From NCBI GenBank assembly GCA_030765625.1, contig JAVCCF010000009.1:1-42249 (forward strand): a stretch of 42,249 nt of DNA, read 5' to 3'. The notes beneath the pieces are model-generated. The model ran no database searches. It saw only the letters and a list, made by a program, of their open reading frames with translations, and was not told where the DNA came from. The stretch is from Candidatus Tenebribacter burtonii (lineage in GTDB: Bacteria > Cloacimonadota > Cloacimonadia > Cloacimonadales > TCS61). This document shows positions 1 to 9,800 of this stretch, one piece after another (the first letter of the stretch is position 1; each line of letters opens with the position of its first letter). Both the position numbers and the translations under genes were made by a program.

Positions 1-884
1 AATTAGGTCTGGGTTATGAAGTGCTACGGAAGATAAAACCGGATCTTATCTATGCTGCATCATCCGGTTTCGGGCATACAGGAGCTGAGTCAAAAAAACC
101 TGCATATGATCTTATTGCTCAAGCTAGAGGTGGTATAATGAGCATAACCGGCTGGCCGGAAACTCCTCCTACTAGAGTTGGCATGTCTACTGGCGATATA
201 ACAGCTGGTATGTTCACAGCAATTGGGATTTGCACTGCCCTTTTTCATAAAGAGAAAACCGGTAAAGGACAAAAGATCGATGTGGCAATGCTGGATTGCC
301 AGGTCGCCATATTGGAAAATGCTCTTGCTCGTTATCAAGTTGATGGCATATCTCCCACACCGATCGGTAATCGTCATCCTACTGTCAGTCCTTTCCAGGC
401 ATTTATGGCTAAAGATGATTATTTCATCCTCCCAATTGGGAATGATAATCTCTGGAAGAAATTTTGTAGTGCAGTAGGTAAAGAGGAGTGGGGCAATGAC
501 ACTAGATTTATAACTAATGCTGACAGAAATGACAATCAAGCAATTTTAATTCCTCTACTCGAAAAGCTATTCTTAACTAAAAATGCTTCCGAATGGGTTG
601 AACTCATCGAAGGATACGGCGTGCCCAGCTGTCTTATAAGCAATATTGAAAAAGTTATGAATGACAAGCAGGTACACGCCCGAAATATGATCGTAGACGT
701 GGATGATGATAAAGCCAGTACAATAAAAGTAGCCGGGAATCCTATCAAGATGACATCAATCCCAGAGGAGAAAAACCGTGGTCCCGCACCAAAACTGGGC
801 GAGCATTCTTTTGAGATTCTAGGAAAGTATTTGGGTTTTGATGAAAATAAGTTGAGGCAATTGAAAGAAGATAGTGTGATATAG
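1..884 (+). CDS. CaiB/BaiF (class III) CoA-transferase family protein, 5'-truncated by the window edge
   Basis: Protein GVLRKIKPDLIYAASSGFG...YDLIAQARGGIMSITG...GDITAGMFTAIGICTALFHKEKTGKGQKIDVAMLD is typical of the family. The frame stays open upstream of the GTG at 21 (LGLGYEVLRKIKPDLIYA), so that GTG is internal. Confidence 0.93.
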   Translation, partial: LGLGYEVLRKIKPDLIYAASSGFGHTGAESKKPAYDLIAQARGGIMSITGWPETPPTRVGMSTGDITAGMFTAIGICTALFHKEKTGKGQKIDVAMLDCQVAILENALARYQVDGISPTPIGNRHPTVSPFQAFMAKDDYFILPIGNDNLWKKFCSAVGKEEWGNDTRFITNADRNDNQAILIPLLEKLFLTKNASEWVELIEGYGVPSCLISNIEKVMNDKQVHARNMIVDVDDDKASTIKVAGNPIKMTSIPEEKNRGPAPKLGEHSFEILGKYLGFDENKLRQLKEDSVI

Positions 885-2171
885 ATGAAATTCATTTCTG
901 AGTGTTCTTTGTCTAAAACTATTTCTCAATTGCATAATAGAGAATTAACTCCGGAAAAATTGATCAATAACCTTTGTGATAAACTGGATAAATGGGATTC
1001 TAAAATAAAAGCATTTCTTCCTGAACCAACCCGACGAGAACGTTTACATCAAGATTTAGAGCTATTATATCAGAAATTCCCAAATGCTAATGAGAGACCG
1101 GTTTTATTTGGTATCCCGATCGGGGTAAAAGATATTTTCCATACTAATGGTTTCGCTACAAGAGCAGGATCGGATCTTCCCCCAGAAGTCTTAAAGGGAA
1201 ATGAATCTGAAGTCATTTCTAAGCTAAAAGAAGCCGCTGCATTGATCATGGGAAAAACTGTTACCACCGAATTTGCATATTTTCATCCTGGAGCCACTTG
1301 CAATCCACATAATTTTAATCATACACCAGGAGGATCGAGTAGTGGTTCGGCAGCAGCAGTTGCAGCAGGTTTCTGTCCCTTAGCACTTGGGACACAGACA
1401 ATCGGTTCAATTTCCAGACCTGCATCTTTTTGTGGAATTATTGGCTTCAAACCAAGTTTTGGTAGAATTCCTACTGCAGGAGTTATCCCATTCTCACAAT
1501 CTGCTGATCATATTGGTTTTTTCACTCAAGATGTGGAAGGAAGCGAAATTGTTTCTTCACTACTATGCGATAACTGGAATAATGATCTTCCTGAAATCGA
1601 AGGAAAACCAATTTTAGGAATTCCCAAAGGAAAGTACTTACAACAAGCTTCATCAGAAATTCTCTCAGGTTTTTATAAAATTATTGATAATTTAAAACAA
1701 CTTGGTTTTATGGTAAAATCAATTAAAATGTTAGATAACATCAATGATGTCAATGATAAACATAAATTAATGAATGCTGCTGAATTCGCTGAAGTGCATG
1801 ATATTTGGTTTAGTAATTATAGAAACAAATATCATCAAGCTTCAATTGATCTAATTGAAATAGGCGGAAGAATTCAATCTAATGTTTTGCATAAAGCAAA
1901 AGAAGGCAGAATCCAGCTTCGAAGTGAGCTGAAACAATTGCAGAAGAAAAACAACATTGATCTTTGGGTATCTCCTGCTGCTGTTACAACTGCTCCTCTA
2001 GGGTTAGAATCCACGGGAGATCCAGCTATGAACTTACCGTGGACTTATGCAGGTGTTCCTACACTATCCCTCCCCTTAGGGCTGTATGATAAACTTCCAT
2101 TTGGAATCCAATTTATCGGAAACTATTATGAAGATGAAATTCTTTACAAACTAATAAAAGACATAGTATGA
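885..2171 (+). CDS. Amidase signature family protein
   Basis: Ser-Ser-Lys amidase signature: GVKDIFHTNG, GGSSSGSAAAVAAG, GTQTIGSISRPASFCGIIGFKPS. The ATG abuts the preceding TAG stop. Confidence 0.93.
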   Translation: MKFISECSLSKTISQLHNRELTPEKLINNLCDKLDKWDSKIKAFLPEPTRRERLHQDLELLYQKFPNANERPVLFGIPIGVKDIFHTNGFATRAGSDLPPEVLKGNESEVISKLKEAAALIMGKTVTTEFAYFHPGATCNPHNFNHTPGGSSSGSAAAVAAGFCPLALGTQTIGSISRPASFCGIIGFKPSFGRIPTAGVIPFSQSADHIGFFTQDVEGSEIVSSLLCDNWNNDLPEIEGKPILGIPKGKYLQQASSEILSGFYKIIDNLKQLGFMVKSIKMLDNINDVNDKHKLMNAAEFAEVHDIWFSNYRNKYHQASIDLIEIGGRIQSNVLHKAKEGRIQLRSELKQLQKKNNIDLWVSPAAVTTAPLGLESTGDPAMNLPWTYAGVPTLSLPLGLYDKLPFGIQFIGNYYEDEILYKLIKDIV

Positions 2172-2366
2172 TTGAAAATTTAATATCGAAAATAAAATCT
2201 TACAAAGAAATTAAGAGAAGAAAATTTCCATGAAATATTTTTTTTCTTGCCAGTGAATTATATTCATTTTCTTTTTGTGATTGATGATGTGTTAATTAAT
2301 TAAATATGGTACTAGTGAATAAATATTCATTAGATTGATGTGTTAAAAAAATGATAAGGAGTTTTT

Positions 2367-3623
2367 ATGAAAGATCTTAACAGCAAAAATTTTGTTCTTG
2401 GGTTTCAGCACATGTTCGTAATGTTTGGTGCTACTGTTTTAGTACCATTGATTACTGGACTTGATGTTGGTGTAACTCTTTTCGCAGCAGGTATTGGAAC
2501 ACTCTTATTTCACGTTCTTACAAAATTTCAGGTACCTGTATTTTTAGGCTCTTCTTTTGCTTTTATTCCAGGGATTATTGCAGTAGCAACGGCTGATGGC
2601 GGTTCATTACCAGAAGCATTAGGTGGAATTGTTATCGCTGGTCTGTTGTATGTGGTTGTAGCTATTATTTTTAAATTTATTGATGTTCGCATATTGCATA
2701 AAATTCTGCCACCGTTTGTTACCGGTCCAATAATCGTTCTTATTGGTTTGATATTGGCTCCGATTGCTATCGCCAATGCAAACGGTTCCTATGCGGCTGA
2801 TATTGTGGAAAAAATTGGTGTTAATGGTTGCTGGCTTGTTGCGTTATTTACTTTTGCTGTTGCAGTTTTTGTTAAAGTCTTCTTTGAAAAAGTAGGAGCA
2901 AAATTATTATCAATGCTCCCTGTTCTTATTGCTCTTATTGCAGGATATATATTTGCAATTATACTTGGAATTGTAGATTTCTCAGCTGTACACAACGCTG
3001 CCTGGTTTGGTTTACCAAAATTTTCTTTACCAGTATTTTCCACACGCTCAATATCAATAATCGTGCCAATAGCAATTGTTACTATTGTTGAACACTTTGG
3101 TGATGTTCTCGCTATAGGTAATGTGGTTGGAAAAGACTTTATAAAAGAACCAGGTATTCATAGAACTTTATTAGGTGATGGACTTGCCACATCTTTGTCC
3201 GCTATGATCGGTGGACCTGCTAATACAACTTATAGCGAGAATACTGGTGCTGTTGCTCTTACAGGAGTTTTCAATCCAATCATCATGAGAATCGCTGCTG
3301 TATTTGCTATAGTACTTTCTTTTGTGCCTAAATTCACAGTAATAATTGAAACTATTCCTGGTCCGGTTATTGGTGGAATCTCTATTCTTCTGTTCGGTAT
3401 GATCTCATCTATCGGTATTAAGAATATGGTTGATAATAAAGTAGATTTCACAAATGCAAAGATACTGATGATAAGTGCTGCAATGCTTGTTCTGGGATTA
3501 GGTGGAGCTAAATTCGCTTTTGGTAATTTCCAATTAGAAGGTTTAGGCCTTGCTGCTATTGTTGGTGTTCTTCTTAATCTGATTTTAAATTTCAACGAGA
3601 TTAAAAAGAAAGAAGTAGAATAG
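2367..3623 (+). CDS. uraA: Uracil-xanthine permease (nucleobase:cation symporter-2 family)
   Basis: FVLGFQHMFVMFGATVLVPLITGLD, FLGSSFAFIPGI, GDGLATSLSAMIGGPANTTYSENTGAVALTGV are NCS2/UraA signatures. Strongly hydrophobic polytopic protein. Confidence 0.93.
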   Translation: MKDLNSKNFVLGFQHMFVMFGATVLVPLITGLDVGVTLFAAGIGTLLFHVLTKFQVPVFLGSSFAFIPGIIAVATADGGSLPEALGGIVIAGLLYVVVAIIFKFIDVRILHKILPPFVTGPIIVLIGLILAPIAIANANGSYAADIVEKIGVNGCWLVALFTFAVAVFVKVFFEKVGAKLLSMLPVLIALIAGYIFAIILGIVDFSAVHNAAWFGLPKFSLPVFSTRSISIIVPIAIVTIVEHFGDVLAIGNVVGKDFIKEPGIHRTLLGDGLATSLSAMIGGPANTTYSENTGAVALTGVFNPIIMRIAAVFAIVLSFVPKFTVIIETIPGPVIGGISILLFGMISSIGIKNMVDNKVDFTNAKILMISAAMLVLGLGGAKFAFGNFQLEGLGLAAIVGVLLNLILNFNEIKKKEVE

Positions 3624-3641
3624 ATTAACTATATACTTTAT

Positions 3642-3674
3642 AAGCCATTTCCATAAATGGAAATGGCTTTTTTT
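3642..3674 (+). terminator. Rho-independent terminator of the permease gene
   Basis: AAGCCATTTCC-ATAAAT-GGAAATGGCTT followed by a T-tract, 18 nt after the stop codon. Confidence 0.9.
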
Positions 3675-3930
3675 ATTATAGAAGTAATCCATTAGATCAA
3701 AACGTTGTTTAAAATTACCTTTTGTTTGTTGTATAACTATTTGATAATGTAGAGAGGTAAGATGACCTATAAAAAATCGGACAGAATGTTATTTATAATT
3801 TTTCCAAAGGTGGTAATTCATACACTTAGGAATGATCTATTAAAGTAGAACATCTCATAAAAGTGGTTACAGCGTCGTAAAAACAACAAATTATAGCGGA
3901 TTAAATAATTTTATTCAAGTCTTACACTAA

Positions 3931-3959
3931 ATAAAAAAGGGTAGATATTAATCTACCCT
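3931..3959 (-). terminator. Rho-independent terminator of the giant-protein/PorV/PorE-like operon
   Basis: On the minus strand: AGGGTAGAT-TAAT-ATCTACCCT followed by TTTTTAT. Confidence 0.8.
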
Positions 3960-4044
3960 GATATTTAAAGAGTATAAAACAATTCCAATAAATATAACTA
4001 ATTATTTAACACTATTGAAAATTAATCAATTATTTATTTACTTA

Positions 4045-5829
4045 TTAATCAGTGTTTTCAAGTACTTTCATTTCAACTCTACGATTTAGAGCTCTTCCTT
4101 CTTCAGTTGCATTATCAGCTATTGGTTTCTTTTCTCCATAACCTTCTGTGATAAAGGATTCTGTATCAATGCCCTTATTAACCAAATACTCAACTACAGC
4201 ATCAGCTCTCCGCTGTGACAATCCCTGATTATATTGATTTGAACCGATACTATCAGTGTGACCACTTATCTCAACTTTTAAACCTGGATTTGATATAAAA
4301 GTTTCATACAACAAATCTAATGTTTTAAAAGATTCTTTTAATAAAACTGTTTTGTTAAAATCAAAATAAATATTGTCTATAATGATTTCTTTCTCAATGA
4401 TCAACTCAGAAAGTAGTATGTTATGCTCTATTTCATCTTGAGTTTCTACTGGAATAGCACCCGATGTAGTCATGTATTTTCCCATTGAAATTTTATATTC
4501 ATACAATCTATCTTTAACTGCAAGTATTTCAAAAGAACCATCTTCTTTGGAGACAATATTACTTCTCATCTTTTCGTTCTCTAATTCAAAAGTAAAACTA
4601 ATTGTTGCTTGAACAGGATTTCTTTCAGGAGAATCATCTGTAACAAGACCATAAATCTTACATCTCTCCATTAGTTCCGGTTCTTCTAATTTCTTTTCAA
4701 GGTTGAAGAAATAGATATCCTCAAAGCCTTTTCCACCTATACGATCAGATGAAAGATATCCTTTTTGAGAATATTCATCTTTAAAGAAATAGCGATCGTT
4801 ACGTACTGAATTGATATGTATCCCAAGATTTTCTGATAAAGACCATTCATCTAATTTATCACCAATATTACTTTTGAAAATATCCAACTTTCCTAATCCA
4901 GGATGACCATCTGAGGCAAAATATAAAGTTTTACCATCAAAAAAAGGTGTTTGTTCATTTCTATCTGTGTTTATGTTAGATCCCAAATTAAGTGGTTCTG
5001 ACCACACACCATTATTCATAGTTGATACATAAATATCCAAACCACCTAAACCTCCAACACGATCACTTACAAAAAATAATAACCCATCATCTTCATACAA
5101 GAAAGGTTGTATTTCAATTCCTTCAGTATTGATCACTTCAATTAATTCAGGAACAGACCAGGCATCATTCTCTTTCACACGTAAAAAGATTGCGCCATTG
5201 TTATTATCATCAAAGTTTCCAAAAACATAAACTGTTTTGTTGTCATCTGAAATAGAACTGAAAGAATCATTAATATCAGATGATAAGTCTTCAGCAATAT
5301 AACTTTCTTGCCAGTAACTATTAACATTTTCAGAAATCCAGATGTTGTTCATTTTCAAATCTGCAGGACGTGCAGAAGTGAAATATAGCATTCTTCCATT
5401 TTCAGCTATCACAGGTGCAAAATCAGAATACTCGCTATTAATGTTTCCACCCAATTTACCCAGCGAATGCAGTGTGTTATTTTTTGAAGACAAATAAATT
5501 CCCTTCCTGATAATATTTAGCATATTCTTTATCTCTTGCGATTGAGATCCAAATTCATATTCTGTAAATATCTTTAATTGCTCATAAGCAAGTTCATACT
5601 TTTGCTGTGCTAAATAAGTTTTACCTAACCAATAATGATATTGTGGGTTCGTAACATAATCCTCATTGGAAAGATCATTCTGTACTGCAGAAATCAATAA
5701 ATCTTCTGCTAATTTATAATTACCTCTTTCATAAAATTCAATTGCTTCATTTACTCTTGTTTCATTAATGCTAAAAAGAGTAGAAATTATTATTGTTATA
5801 AAAGTAATTATCAATAAATATCTTTTCAT
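4045..5829 (-). CDS. PorE-like outer-membrane-associated protein: TPR, PD40 beta-propeller, carboxypeptidase-regulatory-like domain, OmpA C-terminal domain
   Basis: N-terminal TPR (AIEFYERGNYKLAEDLLISAVQND...YHYWLGKTYLAQQKYELAYEQLKIF). PD40 blades (LYFTSARPADL, LLFFVSDRVGGLGGLDIYVS, LYFASDGHPGLGKLDIFKS). CRD-like CKIYGLVTDDSPERNPVQATISF. OmpA domain IYFDFNKTVLLKESFKTLDLL...VEISGHTDSIGSNQYNQGLSQRRADAVVEYL. Start taken at the ATG after GAGGGG (MKRYLL) rather than the upstream GTG at 5841. Confidence 0.88.
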   Translation of the reverse strand: MKRYLLIITFITIIISTLFSINETRVNEAIEFYERGNYKLAEDLLISAVQNDLSNEDYVTNPQYHYWLGKTYLAQQKYELAYEQLKIFTEYEFGSQSQEIKNMLNIIRKGIYLSSKNNTLHSLGKLGGNINSEYSDFAPVIAENGRMLYFTSARPADLKMNNIWISENVNSYWQESYIAEDLSSDINDSFSSISDDNKTVYVFGNFDDNNNGAIFLRVKENDAWSVPELIEVINTEGIEIQPFLYEDDGLLFFVSDRVGGLGGLDIYVSTMNNGVWSEPLNLGSNINTDRNEQTPFFDGKTLYFASDGHPGLGKLDIFKSNIGDKLDEWSLSENLGIHINSVRNDRYFFKDEYSQKGYLSSDRIGGKGFEDIYFFNLEKKLEEPELMERCKIYGLVTDDSPERNPVQATISFTFELENEKMRSNIVSKEDGSFEILAVKDRLYEYKISMGKYMTTSGAIPVETQDEIEHNILLSELIIEKEIIIDNIYFDFNKTVLLKESFKTLDLLYETFISNPGLKVEISGHTDSIGSNQYNQGLSQRRADAVVEYLVNKGIDTESFITEGYGEKKPIADNATEEGRALNRRVEMKVLENTD

Positions 5830-5866
5830 ATTACCCCTCACTTAGTTGTGTAAACAATTGATTTTA

Positions 5867-6826
5867 TCAAAACCTAAAGATTATTTCAAATCTATGAGAA
5901 TCTCGCGACTCTAATAAATCATCTTTTTTTGCTCCATAAGCATAATTTGCTTCTATAATTTTATATCGCAAACCAAATCCAGCAGTAACAGCTCCATCAT
6001 TTACACCAATACGTACTCCACCTTGTGCATTTGAGAGAACATTGTCCCATGATGATTTTTCTTCGGTTTCAATTCCAGCTAATGTTGAACTTACTTCTAC
6101 ATCTTCTCCGATACCGACCCAATATTCTGCACCAGCACAAAAGATAATATCTTCGTCATGCTGCTCCCTTTTAATATCAGAAGTTAAGGTTACTCCATAA
6201 ACAGGATGTATTGCAGCTCCAGCAGTAAATTGAGTTGGTACAGTATCACCAACATATTTTGAATATATGTCTCTAAACATTGCTCCAAAACTTAAATACT
6301 GGTTTAAATCGTAAATAATTCCAATGTCTGAGCCAAAACCAGTTTCAGAATCATCATTGATAGATGAGATAAAAGCTTTTGCGGTAACTCCTATTTTAAT
6401 TTTAGGAGAATCGTAAGCATAGCTTAATCCAATATTATGTTCATAATTACCGAAGGTTCCCACAAAAAGATTATTTTCATCATATCCTTGAAAATCATCA
6501 ACATTTGCATTATTCCAGCTCACAGCTGCATATCCATTTGGTAATCTAAACCCTAAGGCAACAAAATTATACGTTGTGCCAAAATCCTGAATATCAGTTA
6601 TCATAGATCCAAATTCAAATGTTTTCAATCTTGCTAAACCAGCCGGGTTCCAATATGTTGCAGATATGTTATCAATACTTGCAACCCCAGTTCCTCCCAT
6701 CGCCATTGCTTTCGCCCCAGTACCTATTCTTGAATACGCAACTGCAGAATTATTTTCTGCAAATAATAAACCAGATAGACATAGAGTTAACAATACCAGA
6801 GTAAAAATTTTCATTCCTTTATTCAT
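5867..6826 (-). CDS. PorV/PorQ-family (UPF0164-like) outer-membrane barrel protein
   Basis: Signal peptide followed by SAVAYSRIGTGAKAMAMGGTGVASIDNISATYWNPAGLARL, the N-terminal motif of the family. Start taken at the ATG preceded by GGAGG (MNKGMK); the ORF-track ATG at 6838 overlaps the SD. Confidence 0.87.
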   Translation of the reverse strand: MNKGMKIFTLVLLTLCLSGLLFAENNSAVAYSRIGTGAKAMAMGGTGVASIDNISATYWNPAGLARLKTFEFGSMITDIQDFGTTYNFVALGFRLPNGYAAVSWNNANVDDFQGYDENNLFVGTFGNYEHNIGLSYAYDSPKIKIGVTAKAFISSINDDSETGFGSDIGIIYDLNQYLSFGAMFRDIYSKYVGDTVPTQFTAGAAIHPVYGVTLTSDIKREQHDEDIIFCAGAEYWVGIGEDVEVSSTLAGIETEEKSSWDNVLSNAQGGVRIGVNDGAVTAGFGLRYKIIEANYAYGAKKDDLLESRDSHRFEIIFRF

Positions 6827-6845
6827 TTTATCCTCCATAAATATT

Positions 6846-6869
6846 GCAGAGGGGGTTTCCCCCCTCCGC
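6846..6869 (-). promoter_or_regulatory. GC-rich intercistronic hairpin with GAAA (GNRA) tetraloop
   Basis: Minus strand GCGGAGGGGG-GAAA-CCCCCTCTGC: 10 pairs including one G-U, in the gap between the giant gene stop (6877) and the porV-like start (6826). No T-tract follows. Confidence 0.8.
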
Positions 6870-6876
6870 TAATTAG

Positions 6877-9800
6877 TTATTGTATAGCTACTTTTACTAT
6901 TTTTATGTAATCTTGATGACCATTATTTACTGTGATTCGAGCGAAGTAAGCACCCCTTGCTAATTTTGTACCATCATTTGTTTTGCAATCCCATGCTATA
7001 GCATTATCTGATGTTCCATTAAGGGTTCTTACTAATTTACCTGAGAAATCAAAGATCTGAATACTGATATTCGCAGTATTAAGATTTCTTAATCCAGAAT
7101 TAGCCCAGACCATTGCAAATGTCCCACTGTTACCAGCTTGTACTGGATTTGGATAGAAGTGTGCACTAGTTAAAACTGCATCTACTAATATTATTTCCTC
7201 ATTCACAGTAAATGTCCAAATAATTACTTCTTCATTTGATACATTATCTACAGCTGTTAACTTAATTGTATGATTACCAGCGCCAAAATAACCATTATAG
7301 GTCATCATATTTGCTGTAATCGCAATTAAAGGATCGTCATTCGAAATTATCACGCCATCAATTATTAGTTCAAGTCCACTTAAATTGATACCTGCAACAG
7401 CATCTTCGAAAGTAGCTTTGATCTCTACATTAACCTGTTCATCTCCACCAAGATCAACTTCATAACCAATTTCAGGAGAAATGATCGTAAGTAGTGGAGC
7501 TAAGTCATCGATAGTATAAGATTGACTAACTGTTACGTTACTACCGAATTCATCAATTACAGATAATTCATATCTTAAACCAATATCACCATCAAGATTA
7601 GTAGGAATAGAGCTATATGTTATACCTGTAATGGTTTCAACAAAAGCTACATCCCCTTCCACAAGTTGCTCAGCTAATTGACCTTCTTCAAGATATGTTC
7701 TGTATATATTCAAGCTGATATCCGTAATTTCTACACTTGGAACTTCTACTATTTCAGCATCAAATACTAATGTATGCCCTGGATTGTAGATATTTCCAAA
7801 TGTATACATTTCACTTGAAATGCCCAGGATATTCACAGATGGTGCAGGCGCATTAATATTAAATGATAATGTTTCAATCGCCTGGTTTCCAACTTTATCC
7901 ATAACCGTTAACATGATGTCATACAAACCATATTGAAGATCACTAACATTTGTATTAATTGATAGTACATCTTCTCCTGTTGTAATTATAGTGAATTCTC
8001 CTGATGGATCGGTAATTTTTAATTCTGCAGACATTATACCTGATCCAGCATTTCTATCCCTTGCAATCACGTTATCTGTGAAGTTTGCTAATACTGATAC
8101 TACTTCACCAATATTGAACTCTTCCCCATCTTCCGGAGATACAAATGTAATCACAGGTGATAGAGTATCTATACCATAAGACTGGTTAGATTCAGATGTA
8201 TTACCCCAGATATTCGTAGCGAATACCTGTAATCTAACAGCTGTCTGACCTTCAGGAATAATTCCAGCATTCAATACGATCTCATAAATTCCATCTTCAT
8301 TAGGAGACACTGTGGTTGGTCCTTGTATCACCATGTTATCTGGCTCGCAGTATATATTTGCAACAACACCATCAAATGCTAATGTCCCTTCTGGGATAGT
8401 AGCAACAGTGAAGGAAAGAGTGTTAGCATTTTGAGCATTTAACCACCAACCAGCATTCGGTTCAATGAATTGAGCTGTAGGTGCCGGTGCGATTACAACA
8501 AATGTTATAGCTTCTGCTGAAACATTACCAACTTTATCTGTTACTACAAGATTAACATTGTAAGTTCCATATGCAAGATCATTAACATTTGTATTAATTA
8601 ATAGTACATCTTCACCAGTTGTTACAACTGTTGGTTCTCCTGATGGATCGGTAATTGTTAATACGGCAGACAATATACCTGATCCAACATTTCTATCAGT
8701 CTCACTTATGTTATCTGTGAAGGTTACTAATACTGATACTACTTCAACAATATTAAATTCTTCACCATCTTCCGGAGTTACAAATGTAATCTCAGGAGAT
8801 TGTATATCTACACTGTAAGCCTGACTGTTAGTTGATGTAGCTCCATATACATTAGTCGCTACAACTTCTAATGTAACTCCTGCGCATTCTTCTGGTATAG
8901 TTGCTCCTAAGAACACCTCGTAATCATTACCACTTACAGGTTCTAATGTTTGTGGTCCTTGAAGTACATCACCAGATGGTACAGCATAGAATGTTACCAC
9001 TACCTCATCTATCTCTACAGGATTAGTCACTGTAAAGGTAAATGCCTCATTCATTGCAGGACTGAACCACCAGCCACCATTTAACTCATTAAAGGTAACT
9101 GTTGGTACTGGTGTGATCACAACAAATGTTATAGCTTCTGCTGAAACATTACCAACTTTATCTGTTACTACAAGATTAACATTGTAAGTTCCATATTCTA
9201 GATCTTCTACAAGTAACTCGATTGATTGTGAGTCTTCACCAGTTGTTACAACTGTTGGTACTCCTGATGGATCGGTAACTGTTAATACGGCAGACAATAT
9301 ACCTGATCCAACATTTCTATCAGTCTCACTTATGTTATCTGTGAAGTTTGCTAATACTGATACTACTTCAGCAATATTAAATTCTTCACCATTTTCCGGA
9401 GTTACAAATGTAATCTCAGGAGATTGTATATCTACACTGTAAGCCTGACTGTTAGTTGATGTAGCTCCATATATATTAGTCGCTACAACTTCTAATGTAA
9501 CTCCTGCGCATTCTTCTGGTATGGTTGCTCCTAAGAACACCTCATAATCAGTACCACTTACAGGTTCTAATGTTTGTGGACCTTGAAGTATATCACCTGA
9601 TGGTACACCATAGAATGTTACTACAACTTCATCTATCTCTACAGGATTTGTTACTGTAAAGGTGAATGCTTCATTCATTGCAGGATTGAACCACCAGCCA
9701 CCATTTAATTCATTAAAGATAACTGTTGGTAGTGGTGTGATCACTACAAATGTTATTGCCTCTACTGAAACATTACCAACTTTATCTGTTACTATAAGAT

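Noticed and set aside
21-23. GTG at 21 as the start of the CoA-transferase
   Set aside because: The frame is open to the window edge with family-like sequence (LGLGYEVLRKIKPDLIYA), so the gene is truncated, not started here.
90-539. Antisense ORFs opposite the CoA-transferase, amidase, permease, ParA, kinase and ABC ATPase genes
   Set aside because: Each overlaps a strongly supported family protein and shows no domain signature of its own.
2243-2262. Shared string TTCTTGCCAGT upstream of uraA and upstream of the TolC gene (35606-35616) as a promoter motif
   Set aside because: No good -10 at proper spacing, and the second copy is too close to the start codon. Two copies of an 11-mer in AT-rich DNA are not enough.
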